Source of the DNA: Aurantiochytrium sp. KH105
Taxonomy: Eukaryota > Sar > Bigyra > Thraustochytrida > Thraustochytriidae
DNA: 64,000 nucleotides
Reading direction: 5' to 3'
Assembly (NCBI GenBank): GCA_003116975.1
Contig: BGKB01000203.1
Location: forward strand, 1 to 64,000
This document shows, one piece after another, positions 11,001-20,118 of this stretch. Position 1 is the first letter of the stretch. Each line of letters begins with the position of its first letter. The notes beneath the pieces were generated by a model that saw nothing but the letters and a program-made list of their open reading frames with translations, had not been told where the DNA came from and ran no database searches. Both the position numbers and the translations under genes were made by a program.

Positions 11001-12734
11001 CGTTCCCAGAAAACTTTGCTGTTGCTGCTGCTGTGCGTTGCGACCTTCATCAGCAAACGGTTTTTCATTCTGCGTAGAAGGGCGAAAGTCGAGTTTGCGT
11101 GCCTCGCTCGAAAATGGAGAGGAACCCTCGGTACCAGCGAATCCGCCAGACTGGGAATCCCGCTTCACTTGGCCCGGCCAAGGGGTACCGATGCGACCAT
11201 TGACGCGGCTCGAGGGCTCGTGAGATGATGCCTGGCGCGGCGCAGGGGACTCGAAGGTGACACGCGAACGCCCAATAGGCTGTGCAGCCTCTGAAGCGCC
11301 GCGTGATACCTTTGGCGCGAGCTCAAGGCTTCTTGTTGGCACATCGGCCTCGAAGGAGGGCGTGGCCTGGCTCAAGCGGAAGACATTTGCGTTGCGCGAC
11401 GCCGTTGCGATCGAGGGTGTCGCCCAGGTTGGCGGTCGGCGCGCACGAAGATCCTCAAGGGGAGTCGACATCTTCCCCAAGGTCTGCATGATGCGCTGCG
11501 CCACGGCTGCCTGCTGTTTCTGCCGTTTGGCCGCTGATGCTCCTGTGGCGTCATCTACGTTCTCGGTCATACGCGACCGCTTTGAGGCACTTAGGAGCTG
11601 AGAAGGGCGCCGCACGGATGAGCGAGCTGCCGAGTTTGCCGACCATGCCACAGACAGCGATGAGGTCCCATGCCGGGAGCGAAGCGGGGTTGCACGCGCA
11701 GTGTACGGTGTGAGGTGCGCTGACCTGTCAACGACGCGCGGGCTTGCAAAACTTTGCAGGTTTGCACGTTTGTTTGGCGATCCCTCGGACCACGTGCCAT
11801 TCTCCGCAAGAGGTCTCTTCCTACTAGACGATGGGTCGGGGGTCGCACTACGCCGTTCTGCTGGTGTATGACTTACGGCGAGCGAGCTCGCGCGCAGATC
11901 CTTGGGCGATGACGCTGCGCGTGCGCGGTTGAGGCGGGTCGAAGTCCCGTTGCCCAGAGGACGAGACGAGGCACGTCGGCTATCGACCGCAGCGTTCCGC
12001 TTCTTGCGCACCGCAGGAGATGCTTCTTCTTCTTCTTCTTCTTCTTCATCATCTTCTTCATCATCATCTTCTTCGTCGTCGTCTTCAGAGCTATCCTCGT
12101 CCTCGTCCTCGTCCTCTTCCTCATCGTCGTCATCGTCAGATTCTTCGCTGCTCTCTTCTTCAGAACCCTCGCTGCTTTCTTCGGACTCGATTTGCAAGCG
12201 CTTTCTCACGATTGATTTGCCAAGGTCTGGATGTTCTTGAACCATGCGAAGTAGCTGTTGCAATTTCTCTTGTTTGGTTCGGAGATGACCAGGCTCGGAA
12301 GTAATCGCTGACGAGGCCTCATCGTCTGCCTCAATACCATCCTCCTCTTCGCGGTCCATGAGACGCAACTGTTCGCTGACCTTGGTGAGCTTCCGACGAA
12401 GATTCTCTGTCGATCCGTCCGCACTCAAGCTGAGGCTTCGGAGATTGCTCTGGAGCTGGGCGCGCGACATTTGGGCAATTTCAACGCCGCCAAAGATCCC
12501 TGCGCCCCCGCGTCCAGCCGTCGGGGCATTCCAACCGCCGTTGGAGAAATTCTCGAGCGACGCACCAGCGCGAGCCGAGGGAGCTACAGTGAGATCTTCG
12601 ACAGGGATGGGCGCCTTACTGGTCGATTCCTCGCGGGAGCTCTTTTTGGATTTCGGCGGCTGGCCCGAGGCCTTGTTGTTCTGGGCTTCATCCTCCTCGT
12701 TTTCGCCCAGCACGAAACGTTTGATCCAGTCCAT
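8013..12734 (-). CDS. NUP153: FG-repeat nucleoporin, Nup153/Nup1-like, with SAP-like motif and RanBP2 zinc finger
   Basis: Nuclear-basket nucleoporins of this type bind transport receptors through FG repeats. The start is the first in-frame ATG (MDWIKRFVLGENEED, good AAGATGG context), giving 1573 residues. In order: an N-terminal amphipathic segment; a motif of about 35 residues near 80-120 (SRAQLQSNLRSLSLSADG, then STENLRRKL) that matches the SAP DNA-binding pattern; a Ser/Asp/Glu-rich acidic tract near 185-250; a Ser/Arg-rich region; one RanBP2-type zinc finger near 715-750 (WQWKCPVC, then CPSCEAPRPEN); about twenty FxFG repeats through the C-terminal half; a Gly-rich tail; and a last motif, GRKIVAATRRRRKR, like the basic C-terminal motif of Nup153. 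The zinc finger plus FG repeats plus basic tail favour Nup153 over other FG nucleoporins. It is single-exon and divergent with dynein light intermediate chain. Confidence 0.85.
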   Translation of the reverse strand: MDWIKRFVLGENEEDEAQNNKASGQPPKSKKSSREESTSKAPIPVEDLTVAPSARAGASLENFSNGGWNAPTAGRGGAGIFGGVEIAQMSRAQLQSNLRSLSLSADGSTENLRRKLTKVSEQLRLMDREEEDGIEADDEASSAITSEPGHLRTKQEKLQQLLRMVQEHPDLGKSIVRKRLQIESEESSEGSEEESSEESDDDDDEEEDEDEDEDSSEDDDEEDDDEEDDEEEEEEEEASPAVRKKRNAAVDSRRASSRPLGNGTSTRLNRARAASSPKDLRASSLAVSHTPAERRSATPDPSSSRKRPLAENGTWSEGSPNKRANLQSFASPRVVDRSAHLTPYTARATPLRSRHGTSSLSVAWSANSAARSSVRRPSQLLSASKRSRMTENVDDATGASAAKRQKQQAAVAQRIMQTLGKMSTPLEDLRARRPPTWATPSIATASRNANVFRLSQATPSFEADVPTRSLELAPKVSRGASEAAQPIGRSRVTFESPAPRQASSHEPSSRVNGRIGTPWPGQVKRDSQSGGFAGTEGSSPFSSEARKLDFRPSTQNEKPFADEGRNAQQQQQQSFLGTRGLGQASSAGAASTSLSAGGTKVNQRWVFTPPPGVQAPASLLASISNPSQGLLGSFSFEKKPGYPPMVPGLSNDEERGASTAASLASANKSDAQLKSATPAPSLPSKSPSKTESSATSGPEAESSSSSTAPASTEAAPSAPVSNVFAKFMLKPWQWKCPVCSCKNDKKQHKTKCPSCEAPRPENTFDADEEKSDAAPSSATAAAADQPTFNFRNSSDADGKKEKKVSFQFPTPSSSSSSGAASTPFSFGKAAEPKPAQTPFNFGATPVSEEKESSASSKKTASPVAFPSLQNSSSTSAASPSPFNFGASTGSKAPSSSEEEDQSTKKKRRARDDDDDTNDESTTDEKDTSSAAASKAPAFSFGSSSKPDLAPSSTGFSFGQPSQSSSNAASSSASPFAFGAASSANSAESKQTSIGDKDESKSTDASKSAGAFSFGSSSETKSTSAPSFSFGASSSASQPGKEAESSSFSSSSSQKPASVGFTFGQTKPSETSETLSSSGASTGGFSFGQPTKPIEDAGVSGKDASSGSTPFSFGSGGETKNADAKPESGGFQFGASSAKPAETSTSSSTSAFGGSASGGFTFGAKPSSGSAESGSNALQPFDGASNSESAPKNESSSGGFSFGATSSKSSSGPSSGGFTFGATSGTGSDAGTSSSSSGGFQFGSKPPSSASSNPFGGSSSTTDVVPSSSSPSSSGFQFGAKSSTSGASGSNSSGSSSSFFGGSEAKPGSSGASQGGFQFGQPSSAAQPQQQGNAASSGFSFGQSSGSSSGFGGASTSASGSTSGMFGSSNSSSSSSGANSGAGASNPFGSAAGGSSNNASTNMFGGASSSGNSGGMNFGGSAPAAGGSSNNSGGFSFGAGPSNSNTSGMNSGNTFGAASPSPFGGAAGGAAGGSGAFGAGGNGMNGGFGAQAPSFGGSNSGGTSGAPPFGGAPAFGGSGGNGGAANNSNFQFGGAAPAGAGFGAGGGAPGGPAGGGGFSTGRKIVAATRRRRKR
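12020..12182 (-). repeat. trinucleotide-rich acidic tract in NUP153
   Basis: TTC, ATC and TCG-type triplets on the + strand encode runs of Glu, Asp and Ser on the minus strand. The composition is low complexity and explains long antisense poly-Ser open frames. Confidence 0.8.
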
Positions 12735-13604
12735 CTTTCGAGGCGCGCGTTGCCCTTTCTCCGTTCGATGCGAGAGCTCGCTGCTGCCGTCGTCGTTGTG
12801 CTCTTGCGCTTCCGCCTCCTCGCGCAAAGTACCTCGAGCGCGCGGCTTTGCCTTGGCCTACTTGCAGCCGCTCGTTCGCTCGCCGCTCCCCGCCTCTGCC
12901 GGGGCGGCGCTCCGTCTTCCGCGCGCGCGCCCGGCGTCGCGCCGCGGACGCCGCTCCGCAAGGGCCGCGACCCGCCGCCGCTCCTCGCGCCAAGGCCTCC
13001 CGCGCGCGCACACGGCCGGCGCCGCGCGCCAGACCCCTCGCGCTCGCCGCACGATCTCTCTCTGCTGCTGGCTGCCTGCCGCTCGCTCGCTCCCCGGCCG
13101 CTCCTGGCTCGGGCAAGCAAGCAGGGCGAGCAAGGCACAGGCGGCGAAGCAAGGCCACCGAAAAGAACAAGGGCCCAAGCAGGCAACTTGAAGCAGCTGC
13201 AGGCGCGGCAGCCCGAGCTGGCGCTAACTGCCGGCCGGCCGGGCGGCGCTGCCTCCCCGCCCTGGCCCAGCTCAGCGCGGAGGCGAAGCCGGCCGGAGAG
13301 CTACCGCGTCGGGGCCTCGTGCCTCCCCTGCTCGCGAGCGCCCTCGCGCGCCGCGGCCGCCGTCTGCAGCTGCTCAAGGGGTCACGTCACATCACCCTCG
13401 CGGTCGCCAGATTGTATCTTCGGATCGACCGCCGCTGGGTCCGGAAAGCACAGACGCAGAAACAAACAAGGTCGGCGAGCGAACGAAGAAAGAAAGAGTG
13501 ACGACAGGCTCGACCCGGACAGAGGAGCAACGGGCGGGCAGGGCAGCTCAGGTGGACGGGGCCGAGTCGTCGTCTCCGGAGAAGCCGGCGAGCGCGAGCG
13601 CAGC
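12735..13604. other. GC-rich bidirectional promoter, NUP153 / dynein LIC
   Basis: 870 bases between divergent start codons, extremely GC- and CpG-rich. Because stops are rare, long open frames exist on both strands, but their translations are Ala/Arg/Pro-rich and differ in each frame, so I read it as untranslated and promoter DNA. A first exon or 5' UTR of either gene may lie here. Confidence 0.6.
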
Positions 13605-15146
13605 ATGGTGGGCGCAGAATCGGACGCCGCAGAGAGCGGCAGCGGTAACCTTTGGGAAGAGCTCCTGCGACGCGTGAGCAACGGCGCACGAGATGTGCAG
13701 AGCAGCACGGTCGTCATGGTGGGCGCGCCAGGCGCCGGAAAGCGAACCCTTTGCAACAAGCTGCTGCAAGCCGAGGTGCGCGCTCGCCTTCGGCGCGCTG
13801 ACGTTTCGGCGCAGCAGGTCGAGAATGAAGTTGATGAGGCTGTCCGCGCTCGAGGCGTCTCCATGGCAGCAGTTGGATACACGTACTTGAACCCGCCCGT
13901 GGATCCGGAGCCGCCTATCAAGGTCGATCTTTGGGTTCTTGAAGACGCAAAAAAAGGCGCACATGGGCTTGCCACAGCCATTCCCGACGCTAGTGCTCTT
14001 CGGAACACCGTGGCTGTCCTCGTCGTTGATCTCAGTCGGCCCTGGGACGCCATGAAGTCACTCGAGGACTGGTACACCGCCCTGCATACCCATGTGGACG
14101 GCCTCAACAAGGCAACGGCCGAGAGTGAAACCAGAACTGATGGCGAGAGTGAAGCAGATTCTATGAATGTGCGGGACGTCCTTCGGAAGCGCATGGCAAG
14201 GTACCTTTCTGCCGTCAAACTTGCAGCTGGGGACCAATCCAAGTTCGATGCTCTCTTCAATGCCGACGCTTCAGACAACGTCGAAGCCAAAAGCAACGAA
14301 GCCGACCTCCCCGTAACGCCAGATCACCTTCCGCCAAAGGCCCTTGGGATCCCCATGCTTGTAGTAGGCACCAAGGCCGACGTTATTCGCGAGGCCTCGG
14401 ATGATGTGGAGACCGAGCTGCGTCTCGAGTTCATCCAGCGTACCCTACGACAATTTTGCCTCGACGCCGGCGCTAGCCTCACATACGTTTCTTCGCGTGC
14501 TGATACGAGCTCGCTCTCATTGTTGCAGTATCTCGTGCACGTGGTGTGCCCGCAGGCGCCGCAACTAGCAACTAAAGCTGACGAGCAACCACAAGGCGGC
14601 GTTCTTGCTCCGCTGTCGCTCATCTCCAAGCGAGATGTGGTGCACGTGCCTGCCGGCGCGGACCACGCCGAGCTGATTGGGGCGCTCGCAAACTCGAAAC
14701 AGAGCGGAATTGTCGACTGGACCGTTTCAGACCGATTTGAGGACGTTATTCGAGCGCCAGCTGCCACAAGTGACAGCAATGAGGGGAGTGCACCTGATGG
14801 GCAGGAAGAAGAGGATGTTGCTCTGGCGCACGCGAGTTTTCTTGCCAAGCTTTTGGCGCGTCAAAAACTGCTTCCCGAGATGGGTCGCCCGGTCAAGACT
14901 GACGCAGCTGCGTCTGCCCTCGAGGCATTCAATGAAACTGCGACTTCAATGAAGCCAGGCATTGTATCCACTGCCACGCCGGTGAAGCGCTCTCCTGCCG
15001 AAGGGTCCACAAGTGACAGCGTAGGCACATCAGCAAGTGCTGACCCGGGGTCTGCGCGCCGGGTTACTGCTCAAGACGCCAAAGAAAATCCGGCGCTCAT
15101 TGCCAACTTTTTCCAGAATCTGCTCAATCGTGACAAGGAAAAGTAG
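13605..15146 (+). CDS. DYNC1LI: cytoplasmic dynein light intermediate chain
   Basis: 513 residues. DLIC ties the dynein heavy chain to cargo adaptors. The start ATG gives MVGAESDAAE, then NLWEELLRRV, the usual DLIC opening. The P-loop is VVMVGAPGAGKRTLCNKL (residues about 36-53). The Ras-like fold continues with VDLWVLED, VAVLVVDLSRPWD, LGIPMLVVGTKAD and FCLDAGASLTYVSS. After the domain come HVPAGADHAELIGAL and FEDVIRAP, both DLIC-specific. The tail ends NPALIANFFQNLLNRDKEK, matching the adaptor-binding helix of animal LIC1 (VLANFFNSLLSKK), which binds Hook, BICD and Spindly adaptors. Keeping that helix favours a dynein-1 type LIC, although a dynein-2 role cannot be excluded. Single exon. Confidence 0.92.
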   Translation: MVGAESDAAESGSGNLWEELLRRVSNGARDVQSSTVVMVGAPGAGKRTLCNKLLQAEVRARLRRADVSAQQVENEVDEAVRARGVSMAAVGYTYLNPPVDPEPPIKVDLWVLEDAKKGAHGLATAIPDASALRNTVAVLVVDLSRPWDAMKSLEDWYTALHTHVDGLNKATAESETRTDGESEADSMNVRDVLRKRMARYLSAVKLAAGDQSKFDALFNADASDNVEAKSNEADLPVTPDHLPPKALGIPMLVVGTKADVIREASDDVETELRLEFIQRTLRQFCLDAGASLTYVSSRADTSSLSLLQYLVHVVCPQAPQLATKADEQPQGGVLAPLSLISKRDVVHVPAGADHAELIGALANSKQSGIVDWTVSDRFEDVIRAPAATSDSNEGSAPDGQEEEDVALAHASFLAKLLARQKLLPEMGRPVKTDAAASALEAFNETATSMKPGIVSTATPVKRSPAEGSTSDSVGTSASADPGSARRVTAQDAKENPALIANFFQNLLNRDKEK

Positions 15147-15835
15147 ACGAGCCACGCGAGACAAGACAACTTTCTTTGCGCGTACGTCGGTCACAAGATT
15201 TAAATCCTCAGCTGTGCGAAGAGGGAAGACAAGAAAAAAGGAGACAAAGAAAAAAAGACTGCTCCCCAAAATGAAGATAATTTTGCTTTCGTCTTCGGTG
15301 CCGCAGAGCTTAGCTAGGCTCCAGGCATAGAGAGAGGACCATGCTATGAGCAATTTCTTCCTGGAGGAAGCCTCAAATTGACATAATACAATTACAATTT
15401 CGCTGTATCTGTGGGCTTGCTCCTTTTTATGCCTTCGCAAATCCTTGCGCGTCTGTTCTGGGCACGACTTGCTTGTTTGCTTGCTTACTTGCTTTGATTT
15501 TGGGACAGGGCTATAAACTTGTACTTCGCTGTGCCTGCGGGCTTGCTTCCTCACGTCTCTGCGTGTCCTCGCTCCCGCGCATATTTCTTTCTTCTAACCT
15601 ATGATTTACCATAGTAGTGTGCCGATTGACCTTTTCTCAGCGCTCATAATTCTTTTGGTCACCTCGCCTCACGCAACTAGACCTCCTTAGTGGCTATCAA
15701 GCGAAAACGAGGCTGATACAATTGCTAACATGCAAGTTCAATAAAGTGCTATAAATTTGCGCAAAGGACCCCGACTCTCCGAGGTTGTATTCTCTTGCTC
15801 GAGGCGCTCGATCGCAAAGCAGCGAGGAACAATTC
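15147..15835. other. convergent intergenic region, DLIC / OXA1
   Basis: AT-richer than the genes. A degenerate repeat begins CGCTGTATCTGTGGGCTTGC near 15402 and recurs as CGCTGTGCCTGCGGGCTTGC near 15527. AATAAA at 15740-15745 may be the DLIC poly(A) signal, though that would give an unusually long 3' UTR of about 600 bases. No gene recognised. Confidence 0.5.
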
Positions 15836-15909
15836 TTATTCCCGGAGACGCGAAAAGCGCTGACGACACGACTTATTCCTGGCGACGCGAGAAACGCTGA
15901 CGACGTGGC
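15836..15909 (-). repeat. 37-bp tandem duplication at the OXA1 stop codon
   Basis: Two adjacent diverged copies, 15836-15872 and 15873-15909. The second copy encodes the last residues RQRFSRRQE and the TAA of OXA1. The first lies just past the stop. Confidence 0.75.
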
Positions 15910-16997
15910 TTGTTGCTGTAAACCTTTTGGTCGGCAACCCCTGTGCCAGCATCCACGGGCGTGGCTGCAGCTCGCGCTGCAATTTCGGGAAGCAAGGTAA
16001 TGCCCATGGCTTCCTTGGCGCCGGGTATCCTGAAGAAAAATGTTTGCATGAGCGAGAACGCGTTCGAGGCTGTCCAGTAGACAGCAATGGCAGCAGGCTG
16101 CGTCATGGCAATCGGGACCATGGAGACGGCGACCACACGCATGACCAACTTCATGCGCTGGGCGTTCTCATTATTGGGCATTTCGCCTTGCGGCGCAAGC
16201 TCAGTCATGGCGATAAAACTCAAGGCAGTGACGATTGGAAGACCGTACGTCGGATCAGCCTCGGCAAGGTTTGGAAACCACAGGGTGCCACCATGCGCAA
16301 AGCTCGGGTACGCTGCCGCCATGTCACGCAGGGTCCAGAACATGGTGAGGAAAATGGGAAGCTGCGCAAGCGCGGGCAAGATCGAGGTCCAGACCTTGAC
16401 GCCATGACGCGCCTGGATGTTCATCATTTGCTGCTGGTACATGAGCTGCTCATCTTGCGTTTCGGCGGGCCTTTCCTGCATTCGCGCCTGCAAGGCCTGA
16501 ATCTCTGGCGTCATGTGAACCATGCGGGTCTGGTTGCGCATCTGCAATACGGTGAGGGGGAGCACGGAAAGTCGCAGCACACCTGCCACCGCAACAATCG
16601 ACAGCCACCACGGGAGATCGCTCGCATAATGAAAGTAATCGATTGCTGCCGTGGCAAGATCCATGGGGGAGTAGCCCAAGGCCGAAGGGTCGGGGTCTTG
16701 CAAATTCATTGCGCTCGCTGCGTTCGCTGCGCTCTCCACGTCGGAAGGGTCCTGCGTCCACCACGATGACGCAGCAGACGTCTGTTCTTCGGCCGTAGTT
16801 GGAGTGGCCGTCACACTTGAGCTCTCGTTGGTGGGCACATTTTCGCCACCAGGCGCGGCACTTACGGAAAGAGCACGCATCGATCCAGGCGCCTGCCATC
16901 TCGCCGCGCCCAGGCTCTGTGAGCTCACAAGGCTGTTCCTTGGCCGCAGGCCCGCATATGTCGCGCTGCCCGCGCGGCGCCACGCATGTCGGAGCAT
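15873..16997 (-). CDS. OXA1: mitochondrial OXA1/YidC-family membrane insertase
   Basis: 374 residues. Oxa1 inserts mitochondrial translation products and conserved carriers into the inner membrane. The start ATG (MLRHAWRRAGSATYAGLRP) opens an Arg-rich, acid-free presequence, followed by a Ser/Thr-rich linker to about residue 110. The insertase core has the expected hydrophobic segments: LPWWLSIVAVAGVLRLSVLP, WTSILPALAQLPIFLTMFW, GLPIVTALSFIAMTEL and a last pair around VVAVSMVPIAMTQPAAIAVY. The NQTRMVHMTPEIQALQARM loop between the first two segments is typical. The tail (NKPRRQRFSRRQE) is short and basic, as in ribosome-binding Oxa1 tails but much shorter, and its last codons lie in a tandem duplication. 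Divergent with the TTC12-like gene. Confidence 0.9.
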   Translation of the reverse strand: MLRHAWRRAGSATYAGLRPRNSLVSSQSLGAARWQAPGSMRALSVSAAPGGENVPTNESSSVTATPTTAEEQTSAASSWWTQDPSDVESAANAASAMNLQDPDPSALGYSPMDLATAAIDYFHYASDLPWWLSIVAVAGVLRLSVLPLTVLQMRNQTRMVHMTPEIQALQARMQERPAETQDEQLMYQQQMMNIQARHGVKVWTSILPALAQLPIFLTMFWTLRDMAAAYPSFAHGGTLWFPNLAEADPTYGLPIVTALSFIAMTELAPQGEMPNNENAQRMKLVMRVVAVSMVPIAMTQPAAIAVYWTASNAFSLMQTFFFRIPGAKEAMGITLLPEIAARAAATPVDAGTGVADQKVYSNKPRRQRFSRRQE

Positions 16998-17526
16998 CTT
17001 GACTGCCCTGCCCTGCCTTGCCTTGCCTCACCGACTAGACTATTACTTTTTACAAGCGTCCAGAATCGAGGAGAAAATCGAGGGAGAGGCCGCTCGTCCG
17101 ATATCGTCGCTGCTGGCAGACAGCAACAGCGCGAGCGCGCGCGTCCGAAGGCGCAACACGTCGCGACCCTTTCTTTCTTACTTTCACTCAAGTCCACGTG
17201 CTGCAGTGCAGGTTTGTGGTCAAGGCTAATTTATCTAAAAAGACTTTTAAAATGGAAATATCTCTTTAGGTCTCTTATTGATTTATAGAAAGGCCTTAAG
17301 GGGTTAAGATTATCTTAACAGTTACCTACTGGCAGCCCGAGTGGCAACCGTTGAACGGACAAGCGACTGCTCGAGACAAAACGGGCCCTTCGAGAAGCGG
17401 GCTGCTGTGATAGCAGGCAGGTTAGCGAACCAGCACAGAGCCGCAACTGCGAGTTCGCCTCGTGCGCGATCACGGCAAGCTTTTGTCCTGCAGCTCGAAG
17501 TAGTGAACACAGAGCACAGACACACA
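16998..17526. other. divergent promoter, OXA1 / TTC12-like, with AT-rich island
   Basis: 529 bases. Positions about 17218-17325 are sharply AT-rich in an otherwise GC-rich stretch and include a 17-base perfect palindrome at 17303-17319 (GTTAAGAT-T-ATCTTAAC). No gene seen. Confidence 0.6.
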
Positions 17527-20118
17527 ATGGACCCAACTCGGCTGCTCGATATGGCGCAGCGCACCGGCATCAGCGACAAAGACCTCGAAGAGTTCGAAAG
17601 GAAGGCTAACGAGACCGCAGCGCTCATCAAAGGCCTCAAGGAGGGAACGCTTGCTCCTGAAGAAGTACGCGTGCCAGGCGAGAAAACAGAAGAGGAACTC
17701 CGCGCTGAAGAAGAAGCGCGACAAAAGAGAGAAGAGGAGAAGCGACAGCGCGCAGAGGCTCGCAAGCTTCAGGAACGCACGGAATGGTGGGAGCGCGCTG
17801 AGGCCTTGCGCGGAGCGTCGCGCGTATCTTTCTTGGAAACGCGTCGCGCCGAGCTTAGAGCTCTTGTCAAGGGAAATGATAGCATCGTCGCGCGAAAGCA
17901 TTCTGCAGACTCTCAAGCGCAACAGACCATTACGGACGATGATGGGAATGTCCTCTTCCCAAGACCCAAGGAGAAGACGGACGCACTCGACTATTCGAAA
18001 TGGGACAGATGGATCCCTGATGACCCCGTGAGCCTAGAAGAAATGCAACGCGCAAAGGACGAAATCGAAGAACAACGCAATCAACAGTTTGAGGCCATGA
18101 ATCCCGAATTCTGCTCGCAATTCAAGGAGGATCAAGCCAAACGGAACGTCGCAAGGCAACGCAAAGACAAGGAGGCCGAGACGCTTCGTCAGCGCGGGAA
18201 TACGAGATTCAAGCAGGGGCGTCTCGACGATGCGCTCATCGAGTACGGCAAGGCGCTCAAGCTTGTGCCTTGGTCGCTTCCGGTCCTCTGCAATCTTGCG
18301 CAGACTCACCTGCGTCGCGGTGCAATTGTCGATGCTCTTGAATTCTGCGAACGCGCACTATTTCTGGACGACTCAAATGTGAAGGCGCTGTGGAGGCACG
18401 CGCGCGCTTGCATCGCGCATCAGCGACTCGAGGAGGCTGTGCAAGACCTTACGTACGCGTCCCTTTTGCGACCCTCCGATGAGGAAATCCGCCGCGCCTT
18501 GTCGGAAAGCCGCCAGGATCTGCTTGAATTGTACGCAGAGAAGACGATGCGCGCCAAAGAGCAAGAAGAAAATGCTGCGTCACAAGGTCGCCTTCGTCAT
18601 CAGCAACAGGAAGATGATGGCACTGTTGATGCAAGAGAAGGAGACGCGTCTTTGTCGTCCCTTCCGAGTCCAGAAGCCCTGAGCAGGGAACTCGAGCGAC
18701 TCATGGCGCAGATGGAACCCAACGTGCGCGTTCTCAAACAAATGTGCAGCGAAATTGCGAGCATTGATGCAGAACAGGACAGTCTCCCACCCGTTGCCAA
18801 GCTCGCCCTTGATGGTGTTTTGGAGTGCGCCACGGAGGCCAAGTCAGAGAGCACTCAGGCAGAGGTCCACGTACTCTTGCGCCAAACAGGGGCGCTGGAA
18901 ACTTTGTTCCGTCTCGCGGCGTCGGCCCGCGTGCGTGACTCTCGTCCGTATCGACTTTTGGCGTGCAGCGTGGCGAGAAGCAAGGCGAACAGAGACATAA
19001 TGACCCATGCAGGCGTTCTTGACGCGGTTTTGACGTCGGCCGCGGAATCAAAACATGCAATCTGTGTGCTGCATGCATTTTCGGAGTACGCCGTATTTCA
19101 AGAGATGCTTGCGCGGCGACACGAAGTTGCGCTCTGCATCAAGACCGCGATCGTTTCCCCAGAATCGCGCGCGTTTTCGCCTGCGGCCCTGTGTCTCGCC
19201 AATCTGGCAAGTACAAAGGAGAGCCGCGAACGCCTCGGCAAGGAAAGCATTATCGCCGAGATTGGAAATGACCTTTGCGCTGCGCTTCAAGCGGATCGCG
19301 CTGCACGAGAAGATGCTGCTGCGGCACTTGCAAACATGTGTCAAGATGCTAACTTTGTCTCTGTTGTACTGGTTAGCGATGCGGGGCACGGCATTTTTAA
19401 GGTCGCATTGGACACAGAATATAATCATCATACGCCTGCGACGGTGGCGTTCTTGCTCGCAGCGATGCTGAACATGACCTTAGATCCTGCGAGCCCAATG
19501 CGTGACCTGCTGACGCCCTCGCGATGCGAAACCCTTGCGGGCTGGACGTTTGACCCTGACATGCCCAACGTCACGCGCACACGATGCGCGGCGCTTCTGT
19601 CACGGGCGCTCACCGCAGGCCCGCAGCGCGAGGCTTGCTTGACACGCATCTCATGTGGACCCGCCGCAGTGCGAACCCTCCCAGGGCTTACTGAGCTGGT
19701 CATGACGGAAGGGATTGACGAGCACGCCGTTCGCATTGTTGCGGCTCTTTTGCAAGGCGCGCAGGCTCCGAGCCTGAAGACCCGTGGCCTCATTGAAAAC
19801 CTCGCGCGTCTCCTCCGCGAGCAGGCTCTGGCGGCAGAGCGCTCGGGGACGGTTCGCGTTCAACTTTCTGCGAATCTTGGGCAGTGTTTCGTGCAGCTTA
19901 GCGGTGACTCGTCGTTTTGTCAACAACTGGTGGTCCGCGAAAAAATCATCCCATCCCTTGTAAAGCTCTTGCAATTCTGTGAACAAAAGTCCGTGCGAAA
20001 GAATGTCGCCATCAGCTTGGCCAAGCTCGCCAAGTCTACGTCGGATAATTTGGCCTCCATTCGTGCCTTGAACGGAATGCGAATGCTCCTTGAACTCGGC
20101 GGCGGGCTCACCGCATAA
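17527..20118 (+). CDS. TTC12: TTC12-like TPR and armadillo-repeat protein (axonemal dynein assembly)
   Basis: 863 residues from the ATG at 17527 (CACAATGG context); open frame upstream lacks an ATG. The N-terminus DLEEFERKANETAALIKGLK resembles that of TTC12. A long charged helix (residues 55-100) follows. TPRs at about 213-320 begin AETLRQRGNTRFKQGRLDDA and include SLPVLCNLAQTHLRRGAIVD. The rest, about 390-860, is helical ARM/HEAT-like repeats with motifs such as AAAALANMCQDANFVSVVL and NVAISLAKLAKST. TTC12 is a cytosolic factor for dynein-arm assembly in cilia. An UNC45-like myosin chaperone has the same TPR-ARM order and is the main alternative, but it lacks this N-terminus. AATAAA overlaps the stop codon, and the coding end overlaps the minus-strand neighbour by 11 bases. 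Confidence 0.65.
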   Translation: MDPTRLLDMAQRTGISDKDLEEFERKANETAALIKGLKEGTLAPEEVRVPGEKTEEELRAEEEARQKREEEKRQRAEARKLQERTEWWERAEALRGASRVSFLETRRAELRALVKGNDSIVARKHSADSQAQQTITDDDGNVLFPRPKEKTDALDYSKWDRWIPDDPVSLEEMQRAKDEIEEQRNQQFEAMNPEFCSQFKEDQAKRNVARQRKDKEAETLRQRGNTRFKQGRLDDALIEYGKALKLVPWSLPVLCNLAQTHLRRGAIVDALEFCERALFLDDSNVKALWRHARACIAHQRLEEAVQDLTYASLLRPSDEEIRRALSESRQDLLELYAEKTMRAKEQEENAASQGRLRHQQQEDDGTVDAREGDASLSSLPSPEALSRELERLMAQMEPNVRVLKQMCSEIASIDAEQDSLPPVAKLALDGVLECATEAKSESTQAEVHVLLRQTGALETLFRLAASARVRDSRPYRLLACSVARSKANRDIMTHAGVLDAVLTSAAESKHAICVLHAFSEYAVFQEMLARRHEVALCIKTAIVSPESRAFSPAALCLANLASTKESRERLGKESIIAEIGNDLCAALQADRAAREDAAAALANMCQDANFVSVVLVSDAGHGIFKVALDTEYNHHTPATVAFLLAAMLNMTLDPASPMRDLLTPSRCETLAGWTFDPDMPNVTRTRCAALLSRALTAGPQREACLTRISCGPAAVRTLPGLTELVMTEGIDEHAVRIVAALLQGAQAPSLKTRGLIENLARLLREQALAAERSGTVRVQLSANLGQCFVQLSGDSSFCQQLVVREKIIPSLVKLLQFCEQKSVRKNVAISLAKLAKSTSDNLASIRALNGMRMLLELGGGLTA

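Noticed and set aside
12471-13604. A 378-codon upstream extension of the dynein LIC frame
   Set aside because: Arg/Ala/Pro-rich, overlaps the NUP153 N-terminus, and DLIC homology starts at the ATG at 13605.
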